DNA of 64,000 nucleotides. Origin: Microbacter margulisiae. GTDB lineage: Bacteria; Bacteroidota; Bacteroidia; Bacteroidales; Paludibacteraceae. The DNA lies in assembly GCF_014192515.1 (NCBI RefSeq), contig NZ_JACHYB010000001.1, positions 372,001 to 436,000 of the forward strand. Reading direction: 5' to 3'. The notes below the pieces were generated by a model, which did no database searches, was not told where the DNA came from, and saw only the letters and a list, made by a program, of their open reading frames with translations. Positions 37,565 through 47,087 of this stretch are shown one piece after another. How positions within the stretch are numbered: position 1 is the first letter of the stretch; each line of letters begins with the position of its first letter. The position numbers were made by a program, and so were the translations under genes.

Positions 37565-38066
37565 TATATTTATTGATAATAGAATATGTAAATAAAAATA
37601 AATAATTAATTAATATACTAAATATAACAATTAAACTATAAATAAAATATAAAAAACAAAATAAAAAAAGAGTATGATTTTAAAATAATAATTTCTGACA
37701 GGATAAATCATCCTATTTAGTTGCAATTGCAAAGACTCTATTGAAGTAAATTATACAATATAATAATATTATATAAATATATGTGATTGATTTAATATAT
37801 ATATATATAGGTATCAAAGATGTTGGAATAACAATTTATAAATTAACATATTTTAAGTAAACATGAAGATATCCAATAACATCAAGGATGAAATTGGAAC
37901 TGTCTCATACTAGCTTTCAACAATTCTCAATAATACATACATGCTCACCTTTATATTATTTATGCTTATTAAATATCTTGTGTAGCTCATTCGTTAAATT
38001 TGAAGTTCAACAAGCTAAATATATAACAATATAAATTATTTATTTGTACAGAAAAAAAATTATCTA
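37565..38066 (+). other. AT-rich 502-bp intergenic region
   Basis: No open reading frame, tRNA or terminator was recognised. The stretch is extremely AT-rich, with A-runs, a (TA)n tract near 37790-37810 and a short TTGAAGTTCAA palindrome near 38005. It separates the enzyme operon from the PorV gene and probably carries the promoter of the latter, but no convincing box was found. Confidence 0.5.
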
Positions 38067-39161
38067 ATGAAAAAAATTAAATGTTCATTATTGTTTATAT
38101 TCTTTACAACGTCCATTATATGGGCTCAAAGCACAGTCGATAATTCCTTAAATCCTTTGATTACAGGCGTTCCATCACTATCCATTGCACCGGATGCACG
38201 TGGAGGTGGTATGGGTGATCTTGGAGCAGCCACCTCGCCGGATGTAAACTCTCAATATTGGAATCCGGCAAAATATGCCTTTATGGAAAGCGGTGCAGGA
38301 TTATCATTATCTTACACACCTTGGCTACGTAAATTAGTAAGTGACATGAGTTTATCTTATTTTGCCGGTTACTACAAAATTGGCGATCAACAAGCAATCA
38401 GTGCTTCATTGCGTTATTTTTCGTTGGGATCAGTCGATTTAACGGATGCCAATGGCAATCCGCTGAATAGCATTAATCCTGCAGAATATTCCATTGATGC
38501 AGCCTATTCGCGCCAGCTCTCCGAAAAATGGTCAGCCGCCGTAGCGTTACGTTTCATCTATTCCGATTTAAGCGGGGGACAGATTCAGGACATGTACCCC
38601 GGTTCAGCATTTGCTGCCGATGTAGCCACATATTACCACACAACGATGCAAGCTGCAAACGGTGACGCTCACTTTGGCTTTGGCGCCGACATTTCAAATA
38701 TCGGATCAAAAATATCATACGACAAAGGTAACACAAGCCTTTTTCTACCAACAAATTTAAGGCTTGGAGTCTCTTATGAATATCCGTTAGATGATTACAA
38801 CACCATCTCCATCAACGCCGACATAAACAAACTGTTGGTTCAAGCTCAGGACACCATGACCCAACAAGAATACTCGCAAATCTCTCCTATATCCAGTATT
38901 TTCAAATCATTCAGCGACCCCAACTTCATCCAACGCATACAAGCCTCTGTAGGAGCAGAATATGCTTACAACAAACAGTTTTTTGTGCGTGGCGGCTATT
39001 TCTACGAATCGCAATTTAACGGCAACCGGAAGTACTTTACTTTGGGCGCCGGCTTTATGCTTAATGTATTTCGTTTAGATGTTGCTTATCTGATTGCCAC
39101 TTCGCAAAGTAATCCATTGGATCAAACATTGCGATTCTCACTTGCTTTTAATTTGGAATGA
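38067..39161 (+). CDS. porV: PorV-like type IX secretion outer-membrane protein
   Basis: This 364-residue protein has a signal peptide (to about residue 20, IIWAQ) and the PorV/PorQ family opening LITGVPSLSIAPDARGGGMGDLGAATSPDVNSQYWNPAKYAF. A FadL-like 14-stranded barrel pattern runs to the C-terminal LRFSLAFNLE. In known systems PorV carries cargo from the SprA translocon to the attachment complex and is normally encoded beside porU. Here it stands alone inside a PUL, with one T9SS cargo gene 10 kb upstream. Its base composition is clearly richer in G+C than its neighbours. A dedicated or recently moved copy is possible. Confidence 0.88.
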   Translation: MKKIKCSLLFIFFTTSIIWAQSTVDNSLNPLITGVPSLSIAPDARGGGMGDLGAATSPDVNSQYWNPAKYAFMESGAGLSLSYTPWLRKLVSDMSLSYFAGYYKIGDQQAISASLRYFSLGSVDLTDANGNPLNSINPAEYSIDAAYSRQLSEKWSAAVALRFIYSDLSGGQIQDMYPGSAFAADVATYYHTTMQAANGDAHFGFGADISNIGSKISYDKGNTSLFLPTNLRLGVSYEYPLDDYNTISINADINKLLVQAQDTMTQQEYSQISPISSIFKSFSDPNFIQRIQASVGAEYAYNKQFFVRGGYFYESQFNGNRKYFTLGAGFMLNVFRLDVAYLIATSQSNPLDQTLRFSLAFNLE

Positions 39162-39201
39162 TATAGTAAATATAATTAAAAGTAATATAAATAATACAGT
39201 T

Positions 39202-41487
39202 ATGAATAAAATACATATATTGGTTATATATTGCATCTTGTGTTGTAGTAATTCATTTATAAGTCTCAAAGCAAAAAACAGCTTGCCTTATAAATCTGAT
39301 TTCAATAAGAAAACAGGTGTGCTTAAGTTCTCAACTAGTATGATTCACTCCAGCGGCTGTTTTATGGTTAAATTTGCAGGAAAAAACGGAATTCAAGATT
39401 TATCATTAAAAGACTTTATTAAACACATACAAATTGGAAATTCATTGGCTGATACATCTGCAATGGATATATACTCAGGAGTTGACTCTACTCATGCTTT
39501 AGAATTTGATTTAATCATTAGGAATTACAAAGCAATGAAAGGTTTTTCCGTCCAGATAAAATTAAAAAATAATAGTCTGAAACCGATAAATCTGTATTCA
39601 ATCGATTTGATTAATGCTCTTAAGCCTGCAAAGAGAAACAAATTAAATAACCTGAATAATTGGGTGGCAACTCCTTTGGCAACTGGTTATTTCCCTATTT
39701 TGCATATTAGTGATATAGATTCAGTCAAACAGTTTGGTGAAGCTATTTCATTATTTGATAAAGATGGAAATGGATTCGTTGCTGGTCCTTCAGGTAATGG
39801 GTTAGCTGATATTTCGATTCGAATGTTGCCATCCTTAAATGGGCAATTGTCTTTAGATATTGAATCCGACATGAGCGGGATAAGGCTTGATCCGGATGAA
39901 GAACGTTTGAGTCAGGAAGTGCTATTTATTTTTGATCGTCCAGAGAATGCAATAAATAATTGGGCTCATGCTGCAGTTGAAAAACTGCAATCGTCAATCT
40001 CTTTATTACCCATGAATGGTTGGTGCAGTTGGTATGATAAAACGACAAATATTACAGAAGAGAGTATCAAGGACGTTATTGATTGTTTCCGCAAAAACAG
40101 AGATCAACTTCCTTTTAGAGTAATTCAGATCGATGACGGATATCAGGTAATGGATGGCGATTGGAATCCGAATTCCAAGTTTAATGGTGGATTAACTTCG
40201 TTAGTAAAGATTATAAAAGAATCGGGCTCTGTACCTGGAATATGGCTAAGTCCTATAAAGATCAATCCGGCAAATCAATGGGCAAAAGCAAACCTGAGTT
40301 CTCTCAAGCATGAGTATGATGGAAGCCTAAGTCTTGAGGAGCCAAATATGTTCCACCCAGATGGGAAGTTAACCATAGATGCAACAAGTCCCAAAGCTCG
40401 TGATTTTATTTCGGGTATAATAAAGCAAAAGGTTGATGAAGGATTTCGTTATCTCAAACTTGATTTTTGTGATTTAATAACTCCGCCTTTTTATAATCCA
40501 AAGATGACCAGTTTTCAAGCTTACAGAAATCTTTTTAAGATATACAGACAAGCCGCTGGTGACAGCATTTATATTATGGGTTGTACTGTTAATCCTGAAA
40601 GAGCTACAGCGGGACTTGCAAATGCAAACCGTATTGGTCCGGATGCTTATAGGGGTGGAGTGAGACGGGCTATGGATTATCTTTTACGTTTACAACAATT
40701 TAACGGTGTTTGGTCTGCAAATGATCCTGATGTGTTTTATTTGGCCGATTCGATAAAAGGTGCTGATCTAGTTCAGGGAGGAATGGATTTAGTTAAAACA
40801 TGGATTTCCGCAGTGGGCCTAAGTGGTGGACAAGCCTTTATTTCTGATCCGGTTGATGCTCTGGGAGCAAGTGCATATTTTAGAAATTTCGATATTCTTG
40901 TGCCTCAAATCAAAGAAAAAAGTAAAACAATTGGATTTGGAACTACTATTAATTTTACGAAATTTGGATTCAACAATATTCAAAATGGAATTAACAATGG
41001 AGTCTATTTACTATGGAATCCATCAACAAAAGATTCAACTATTTCCATTTCTTTCAATGAGATCGGGTTGGATCCAAATAAAGAATATGCTGTTTATTCC
41101 TTCTGGGATAACAAATTCGATGGAATTGCCCGAAAAAATTGGAATTCAAAAATTTTGAGACCATCAGCTTCTCAATTATTGAGATTTACAGATATAAGCA
41201 AGGAAAAGGAAGGTATTCCAGTTGTTATTGGATCTAACCTCCATATTTCATGTGGTAATACAGAAATTGAAAATATTGTCGCAACTTCCTCTGTAATTAA
41301 AATATCTCTTAATTCATCCGGTGCAAAATGTGGAAGCATTTTAATCTATAGCCATAGAATCTTAAGTTTAAGTGCTTTTAGAAATTTAAAAGTAAAGGAG
41401 ATAACTCAGATATCACCTAATGTTTGGAAAGTTGAAATTAATGAAAGACAGGGTACAGAGCAAACCATTGAATTTGATATTAAATAG
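39202..41487 (+). CDS. Clan GH-D glycoside hydrolase (GH36/GH27-like, probable alpha-galactosidase)
   Basis: This protein of about 761 residues starts with MNKIHILVIYCILCC, a signal or lipoprotein leader. A long N-terminal beta-sandwich (to about 270) precedes a barrel with NGWCSWYDKTTNITEESI, RVIQIDDGYQVMDGDWNPN and VPGIWLSPIKINP. The catalytic segment YLKLDFCDL carries the likely nucleophile (about D421), and WSANDPDVFYL may carry the acid/base (about D508). These are clan GH-D features. A C-terminal beta domain follows. Alpha-galactosidase is most likely, but related families act on other sugars. The start is the ATG at 39202; the frame is open into the porV end but that part lacks export features. 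Confidence 0.8.
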   Translation: MNKIHILVIYCILCCSNSFISLKAKNSLPYKSDFNKKTGVLKFSTSMIHSSGCFMVKFAGKNGIQDLSLKDFIKHIQIGNSLADTSAMDIYSGVDSTHALEFDLIIRNYKAMKGFSVQIKLKNNSLKPINLYSIDLINALKPAKRNKLNNLNNWVATPLATGYFPILHISDIDSVKQFGEAISLFDKDGNGFVAGPSGNGLADISIRMLPSLNGQLSLDIESDMSGIRLDPDEERLSQEVLFIFDRPENAINNWAHAAVEKLQSSISLLPMNGWCSWYDKTTNITEESIKDVIDCFRKNRDQLPFRVIQIDDGYQVMDGDWNPNSKFNGGLTSLVKIIKESGSVPGIWLSPIKINPANQWAKANLSSLKHEYDGSLSLEEPNMFHPDGKLTIDATSPKARDFISGIIKQKVDEGFRYLKLDFCDLITPPFYNPKMTSFQAYRNLFKIYRQAAGDSIYIMGCTVNPERATAGLANANRIGPDAYRGGVRRAMDYLLRLQQFNGVWSANDPDVFYLADSIKGADLVQGGMDLVKTWISAVGLSGGQAFISDPVDALGASAYFRNFDILVPQIKEKSKTIGFGTTINFTKFGFNNIQNGINNGVYLLWNPSTKDSTISISFNEIGLDPNKEYAVYSFWDNKFDGIARKNWNSKILRPSASQLLRFTDISKEKEGIPVVIGSNLHISCGNTEIENIVATSSVIKISLNSSGAKCGSILIYSHRILSLSAFRNLKVKEITQISPNVWKVEINERQGTEQTIEFDIK

Positions 41488-41650
41488 ATTTACACTATTA
41501 TAAAAAATGGAACTTTAAAAAAGTGTTTGACTGCAATTTTAATCATTGTTTTGTATTTTGTTTGCAAATCCAGTTATCATACTATTGGCAAGAATAGGAA
41601 TCAAAAAAAACATTTCTATCAATGAAGATATTGAATTGAGCCACACTTAA

Positions 41651-42101
41651 GTGAAATCAACCAATAAACACGATTTACCAAAAGTTTTGTTTATCGGCGA
41701 TTCGCATGTAGAAGCTTATTATCCGATAATTGCTGAGAAATTGAATGATATTGATTATTGCAGCAAGGTTACCACTTCACGAAGTCTGAGTGACACGGTT
41801 TTGATTGAACAATTAAAAGCCGTTTTTAAATGCTTTTAAATTTAACATAATTTGTTTCAATAGTGAACTAAACGGTGAGAATTACTTAGATAATCAGTAT
41901 GATCGGATTTTGCCAATTGTTTACAGTCTTTTGGGGAAGAATAATCCAGATGTAAAATTAATTTGGGTTAATACAATTGTGCGAAGGATTCCAGATAACT
42001 TATCCAGATTCGATAAGTTGAATATACAAGCAATTGATCTCAACAAGGCTGTTGCTGGATTTGCAAATAGGGAAAAGATACCATTGGTTGATTCGTATTG
42101 A
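41651..42101 (+). pseudogene. SGNH/GDSL-type esterase remnant, frameshifted
   Basis: The first part (LPKVLFIGDSHVEAYYPIIAEKL) holds the block I motif GDS of SGNH hydrolases and stops after about 62 residues at a TAA near 41837. The frame then resumes as AFKFNIICFNSELNGENYLDNQYDRILPIVYSLLG and KLIWVNTIVRRIPDN, which match the next conserved strands of the same family. The end (KIPLVDSY) stops before the block V Asp-x-x-His motif, so the 3' catalytic part is missing. Hydrophobic codons upstream (near 41525-41570) may be a decayed signal peptide. The enzyme would have removed acyl groups from the glycan. Confidence 0.72.
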
Positions 42102-42257
42102 AGTCGTCCTTACTTTTGCATAATTTAAATACAATGAAAAATGATAAATTGCCATTAGTTTAATTATTCTTATCCAATCAGGAATATTATTTTATATAAG
42201 TATCCGTCTTTCTACCTAAACAGATAAATATTGAGCTTTTATCCTTTGTCCTTGACT

Positions 42258-43907
42258 ATGAATGATATAAAAATTGATACAATTGACCTTGTCATAATTA
42301 TTGTATATATAATTGGAATTCTTTTTATCGGATTGTGGTCTGTCCGGAAAAGTAAAATGACAAGCGAGAATTATTTTTTAGCAGGCCGTGGTTTAAAATG
42401 GGTTGTTGTGGGGGCAGCGCTATTTGCTTCAAACATTTCCACCATTCATATGGTAGGTCTGGCAGCTTCGGGCTATAACGATGGGTTGGTTTGGGGAAAT
42501 TTTGAGTGGATGGCAGTTTTTACACTTATTTTGTTAGGATTGATTTTTGCACCATTTTATATTAAAACTAGAATTTCAACCCTGCCGGAATTCCTTGAAA
42601 AACGCTATGGACCCTCATCCCGTACTTTCGTTGCAATTATGGGGATACTTGCTGCATTATTTATACATATGGGGATGAGCCTTTATGCCGGAGCTGTGGT
42701 GTTCGAATCTTTTTTCGGCATTAGTATGATAAATTCCATTATTTTAATTTCAGTTATAACAACAATTTATACTGTTGTTGGTGGGCTAAAAGCAGTAATG
42801 GTAACCGAGTCGATACAAACAATAATTCTCATTATCGGTGCCATATCGATTACAGTTTTTGGTATTCTTGCCTTGTCGGAGCATGGTATTACTACATTCG
42901 TGGCATTTAAAGCAGCAGCGAAAGAAGGACAACTAAGTATGTTGCATACTTCAAGTTCCTTAAAAGCAATTAGTGCGACTGCAGCAAGCACAGGATTAAC
43001 CTGGTATGCAGTACTTTTAGGTTATCCTGTTATGGGAATTTGGTATTGGTGTACCGACCAGACCCATGTACAGCGCGTATTAGGTGCCCGTTCGTTGGAT
43101 GATGCTCAAAAAGGTTCTTTGTTTGCAGGTGCATTAAAAATTCTTCCTGTGTTTATTCTGGTTCTTCCAGGTGTTATTGGGTATGTTTTGTTTAAAGACA
43201 ACATTGGAACAGATGCAAACCAGACTTTTCCTATACTTATAAAAGAATTGTTGCCAATAGGTTTAAAAGGTATCGTTGCAGCTGCATTACTGGCTGCTTT
43301 AATGAGTGTGCTTGCCGCTGCTTTGAATAGTTCAGCTACACTCGTGTCTGTGGACATTGTCAAAAGACTGAAACCATCAACAACCGATAAACAACAGGTA
43401 TTATATGGACGTATTGCTGCAGTCGTGATTATGATTTTAGCGATGTTTTGGTCTACTCAGGGAGGGAAATTTACCAGTATTTTCGAAGCCATCAACAAGA
43501 TAGCAGCGGCTATGGCTCCACCTATTACAACTGTATTTCTGCTTGGAGTATTTAGCAAACGAGGAACAAAAGAAGCTGCTATTGTTACGCTTTGGGTTGG
43601 TTTTTTGCTTGGTGTAATCTCGTTCTGTCTCGATTTCGTACCAATTAGCGGTCATATGTATTTAACTGATGGCCTTGGAATACCATTTATGATGCAAGCA
43701 TGGTGGTTATTCTGTGTAAACTGTGTCATATATTATACTGTCAGTTATATGACTCCAAAACCCGATCCTAAAGCAATTGCAGAATGTACATGGGAAAGCC
43801 CGCTTGCAGTGATTACAAAAGGTAAGCTTACGGGCATTTTTGATAATCGTTTGCTTGCAGGTTATTTGCTGCTGGTGATGGTTATTCTATATATAATTTT
43901 TGAATAG
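42258..43907 (+). CDS. Sodium:solute symporter (SSS/SLC5 family)
   Basis: This protein of about 549 residues with about 14 predicted membrane helices has SSS family features: IVYIIGILFIGLWSVRKSKMTSENYFLAGRGL in helix 1 and following loop, FASNISTIHMVGLAASGY, TISTLPEFLEKRYGPSSR, and WYWCTDQTHVQRVLGARSLDDAQKG, a motif shared with SGLT-type sugar transporters. It should import a monosaccharide or polyol with sodium into the cytoplasm. It precedes two dehydrogenases and a sugar kinase on the same strand, which likely use the imported sugar. The start is the ATG at 42258; a TTG 27 bp upstream is less likely. Confidence 0.92.
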   Translation: MNDIKIDTIDLVIIIVYIIGILFIGLWSVRKSKMTSENYFLAGRGLKWVVVGAALFASNISTIHMVGLAASGYNDGLVWGNFEWMAVFTLILLGLIFAPFYIKTRISTLPEFLEKRYGPSSRTFVAIMGILAALFIHMGMSLYAGAVVFESFFGISMINSIILISVITTIYTVVGGLKAVMVTESIQTIILIIGAISITVFGILALSEHGITTFVAFKAAAKEGQLSMLHTSSSLKAISATAASTGLTWYAVLLGYPVMGIWYWCTDQTHVQRVLGARSLDDAQKGSLFAGALKILPVFILVLPGVIGYVLFKDNIGTDANQTFPILIKELLPIGLKGIVAAALLAALMSVLAAALNSSATLVSVDIVKRLKPSTTDKQQVLYGRIAAVVIMILAMFWSTQGGKFTSIFEAINKIAAAMAPPITTVFLLGVFSKRGTKEAAIVTLWVGFLLGVISFCLDFVPISGHMYLTDGLGIPFMMQAWWLFCVNCVIYYTVSYMTPKPDPKAIAECTWESPLAVITKGKLTGIFDNRLLAGYLLLVMVILYIIFE

Positions 43908-43952
43908 CAAATTTATTTAAATAAATAATAAATTAAAAATGTAAATATCCGG

Positions 43953-44975
43953 ATGAAACAAGCAATAATGATTAAGCCGGGCAGCATCGAATTTCGCGAT
44001 GTTGAAGCTCCCTGTAAATTGGCACCCAATGAAATATTGCTAAAAATTAAGCGAATCGGCATTTGCGGATCAGACATCCATGTATTTCATGGTGAACATC
44101 CTGCAACTTCTTATCCTGTAGTTCAGGGTCATGAGTATTCAGCGACAATCGAAGCGGTTGGCGAAGCAGTGAAAACAGCCAAAGTTGGACAACGTGCAAC
44201 TGCGCGTCCTCAGTTAGTTTGCGGAAAATGTGGGCCATGCTTGCGCGGACAATACAATGCCTGTGAGGAATTAAAAGTGCAGGGATTTCAGGCACCGGGT
44301 GTGGCACAGGAATATTTCATTGTTCCGGAAGATCGTCTGATCGTGTTTCCGGATTCAATGAGTTTTGAGCATGGCGCTATGATAGAACCTGCTGCTGTTG
44401 GGGCACATTCTACCAGCATATCAAGAGGCTTAGCCGGAAAAAATGTGGTGGTTTCCGGTGCCGGAACCATTGGCAATCTGGTTGCTCAGTTTGCTAAAGC
44501 GCGCGGGGCAAAAAAGGTTTTAATTACTGATATAAGCGATTTCAAGTTGAGCAAAGCCCACGAATGTGGCATTGAAAACACCTTGAATATTCTGAAAACT
44601 CCTTTCGCTGAAGGTATCAAGGATGCCTTTGAAAGTGAGGGCTATCAGGTTGGTTTCGAATCTGCCGGAGTTCAGGCTTCACTCGATGTATTAATTGCCA
44701 ATGTAGAAAAGGGTGGAGAAGTGATCATTCTTGGAGTTTATGCTAAAAATCCAACGGTGAATATGTATTTCGTGGGCGAACATGAACTAAACCTGTTCGG
44801 CTCAATGATGTACCGCCACGAGGATTATCAGGAAGCCACTTCGTTAATTTCGAACGGCATGATTATTCTTGAGCCGTTGATTTCGAAACACTTTCCGTTT
44901 GATCAATATCTTGATGCATACAATTACATTGGTGAAAGTGGTGATAAAGTGATGAAAGTGATGGTTGATTTATAA
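43953..44975 (+). CDS. Zinc-dependent alcohol dehydrogenase (MDR family, polyol/threonine dehydrogenase type)
   Basis: This 340-residue MDR enzyme has the catalytic zinc motif GICGSDIHVFHG, GHEYSATIEAVG, and the structural zinc set Cys-x2-Cys-x2-Cys-x7-Cys in CGKCGPCLRGQYNAC. The Rossmann motif is VVVSGAGTIGNLVAQFAKARG. It should oxidise a secondary alcohol of a sugar or polyol with NAD+. It starts 45 bp after the symporter gene and ends 15 bp before the sugar kinase gene. A sorbitol-dehydrogenase-like step giving a ketose for the kinase is one possibility. Confidence 0.88.
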   Translation: MKQAIMIKPGSIEFRDVEAPCKLAPNEILLKIKRIGICGSDIHVFHGEHPATSYPVVQGHEYSATIEAVGEAVKTAKVGQRATARPQLVCGKCGPCLRGQYNACEELKVQGFQAPGVAQEYFIVPEDRLIVFPDSMSFEHGAMIEPAAVGAHSTSISRGLAGKNVVVSGAGTIGNLVAQFAKARGAKKVLITDISDFKLSKAHECGIENTLNILKTPFAEGIKDAFESEGYQVGFESAGVQASLDVLIANVEKGGEVIILGVYAKNPTVNMYFVGEHELNLFGSMMYRHEDYQEATSLISNGMIILEPLISKHFPFDQYLDAYNYIGESGDKVMKVMVDL

Positions 44976-44990
44976 AAACCAATTCTAAAA

Positions 44991-45875
44991 ATGACAAAAC
45001 AATTTAAAGTTGCTGGAATAGGTGAATTACTTTGGGATATTCTTCCACAGGGGAAACAGCTTGGGGGTGCACCATGCAATTTTGCTTATCACGTCTATCA
45101 GGCAGAATGCCAGCCATTTGTAATCAGTTCTCTTGGACCCGATGCTTCAGGAGATGAAATATTGACGCGTTTTGATGAATTGGAACTGGATAAAAGCTTT
45201 GTGCAACTTACTCAAGGTTTTTCTACAGGAACAGTAACTATCTCGTTGGACGTTAATGGAATCCCTTCTTATATTATTCAAGAAAACGTAGCATGGGATA
45301 ATATGATCTGGAATAATTCACTCGAAGCACTGGCTAAAAGTGTAGATGCGGTATGTTTTGGCAGTCTGGCCCAACGAAATTCAGTTTCCCGACAAACAAT
45401 TCTAAAATTTTTAGAGACAACACGGCCCGACTGCCTAAAGGTTTTAGACATCAATTTGCGCCAGTCGTTTTACAATCGCGTTACCATCATCCGATCCCTT
45501 GAATTTGCGAATATTCTCAAGCTGAATGACGATGAACTTCTTGTTGTAGCAGGTCTTCTGGGGCTTCAGGGTACAGATGATGAACTGATGTCGCAGTTGA
45601 TGCAAAAGTTCAGTCTGAAACTGGTTGCCGTAACTAAAGGTGACAAAGGAAGTATTTTGATGACCAGCAAAGAGAAATCATTTATGGAAGTACCAAAAGT
45701 TAAAATTGCCGATACTGTCGGTGCAGGCGATTCGTTTACCGCGATTTTAGTTGCAGGACTACTTCGAAACGAGGAATTGAAAAGAATACATAAAACAGCC
45801 ACGCAGATTGCAGCTTTCGTTTGCACGCAAAAAGGAGCAACCCCGAAATTGCCTAAATCTTTATTGAAATTTTAA
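44991..45875 (+). CDS. PfkB family carbohydrate kinase (fructokinase-like)
   Basis: This 294-residue ribokinase-fold protein has the N-terminal GIGELLWDILPQGKQLGGAPCNFAYH, which binds the sugar, and the C-terminal PfkB signature DTVGAGDSFTAILVAGLL with the catalytic Asp. The GELLWD start is typical of bacterial fructokinases. It should phosphorylate a ketose in the cytoplasm, and its position between two alcohol dehydrogenases suggests it acts on their product. The exact sugar is uncertain. Confidence 0.87.
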   Translation: MTKQFKVAGIGELLWDILPQGKQLGGAPCNFAYHVYQAECQPFVISSLGPDASGDEILTRFDELELDKSFVQLTQGFSTGTVTISLDVNGIPSYIIQENVAWDNMIWNNSLEALAKSVDAVCFGSLAQRNSVSRQTILKFLETTRPDCLKVLDINLRQSFYNRVTIIRSLEFANILKLNDDELLVVAGLLGLQGTDDELMSQLMQKFSLKLVAVTKGDKGSILMTSKEKSFMEVPKVKIADTVGAGDSFTAILVAGLLRNEELKRIHKTATQIAAFVCTQKGATPKLPKSLLKF

Positions 45876-45896
45876 AAACAAAAAAATACAACACCT

Positions 45897-47069
45897 ATGA
45901 AAAACTTTAATTTTCATCAAACTACAGAAATTAAATTTGGCATTGGCAGAGTTCAGGAATTAGGACAAATCGTCGCCCAATATGGTACAAAAGTTTTACT
46001 GGTAACTACACCGGCAGCTGTTCCAGCCTTAGCTCAGCAATATAAAAAAGTGATTCAGATATTGGAAGCTTCTGAAATTTTGGTAGCTCATTTCGATGGA
46101 GTTATTCCAAATCCAACTGTCGAAACAATTAGTAAAGGGGCAAAAATGGCACGTGAATTTGGGGCGGAAGTGATTATTGGCCTCGGGGGCGGTTCAAGCA
46201 TGGATTCTGCCAAAGCTATCTCGGTGGAAGCCACTCATCCAGGCACAAGTTGGGACTATTTATTTTATAAAACACCTCAACCCGACGCAAAGAAATTATT
46301 GCCAGTAATTGCTATTTCTACTACATCGGGAACCGGCTCACAGGTAACACAAGTGGCTGTTGTCACAAATCCGGAGGTTCGTGATAAATCAGCCTTGTAT
46401 AACAATATTTTGTACCCCCAGGTAACTATTATCGATCCTGAATTGATGATCTCGGTCCCTAAATTTGTAACTGCCACAACCGGGTTTGATGTGCTTTGCC
46501 ATGCTTTTGAAAGTACCATCAATCCCGGCACTGGTGCTTATGTCAATTTACTGGCTTGGGAAGCTATTTCATTAGTAGTTGAAAATCTTTCTGCCCTACT
46601 TGTGAACCTAGATGATATTAATTGCAGGGAGAATATGGCCTGGGCCGATACCTTGGGAGGTTTGTGCATTGCTAATGCCGGAGTAACTCTCCCTCATGGA
46701 ATGGGTATGGCTATTGGAGGAATGTACCCGAATGTTGCCCACGGCGAATCGCTTGCTATTGTATATCCTGCTTTTATTAAGTTTACATGGAAATGGGCTG
46801 TTCCCCAGTTCTCAAAACTTGCCAGAATATTAAACCCTGAATTGAAAAAGATAACTGACGAACAAGCTGCTGAAAAGTCTGTGGAGGAAATGGACAAGTT
46901 CTTAAAAAAGATCGGCTTATGGATAAGCCTTAAAGACAAAGGAATGCCCGAGAATGAGATAAACCTATTGGCTAGGCAGTGCATGGTGTTACCTGATTAT
47001 AAAGGAAATCCCAGAGTTGCCACAGAAGATGAAATGATTGAGTTGGTAAAACAAAGTTTTTTTAAATAA
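45897..47069 (+). CDS. Iron-containing alcohol dehydrogenase
   Basis: This 390-residue group III dehydrogenase has the NAD(P) motif GLGGGSSMDSAKA and metal-ligand regions TTGFDVLCHAFES and LPHGMGMAIGGMYPNVAHGESLAIVYP. The conserved Asp/His ligands are present. The closest characterised relatives include butanol dehydrogenases and lactaldehyde reductase FucO. In a fucose context reduction of L-lactaldehyde to 1,2-propanediol is attractive, but cannot be proven. It lies 21 bp after the kinase gene and ends just before an IS5-type element. Confidence 0.88.
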   Translation: MKNFNFHQTTEIKFGIGRVQELGQIVAQYGTKVLLVTTPAAVPALAQQYKKVIQILEASEILVAHFDGVIPNPTVETISKGAKMAREFGAEVIIGLGGGSSMDSAKAISVEATHPGTSWDYLFYKTPQPDAKKLLPVIAISTTSGTGSQVTQVAVVTNPEVRDKSALYNNILYPQVTIIDPELMISVPKFVTATTGFDVLCHAFESTINPGTGAYVNLLAWEAISLVVENLSALLVNLDDINCRENMAWADTLGGLCIANAGVTLPHGMGMAIGGMYPNVAHGESLAIVYPAFIKFTWKWAVPQFSKLARILNPELKKITDEQAAEKSVEEMDKFLKKIGLWISLKDKGMPENEINLLARQCMVLPDYKGNPRVATEDEMIELVKQSFFK

Positions 47070-47087
47070 ACATACTCAATACATAAT

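Noticed and set aside
37780..37830. (TA)n tract as a possible repeat array or origin
   Set aside because: It is a short tract inside generally AT-rich intergenic DNA; there are no phased repeats, DnaA boxes or spacer-repeat pattern.
37565..38066. A small coding gene between the LamG gene and porV
   Set aside because: All frames are broken by frequent stops and no start with a plausible leader was found.
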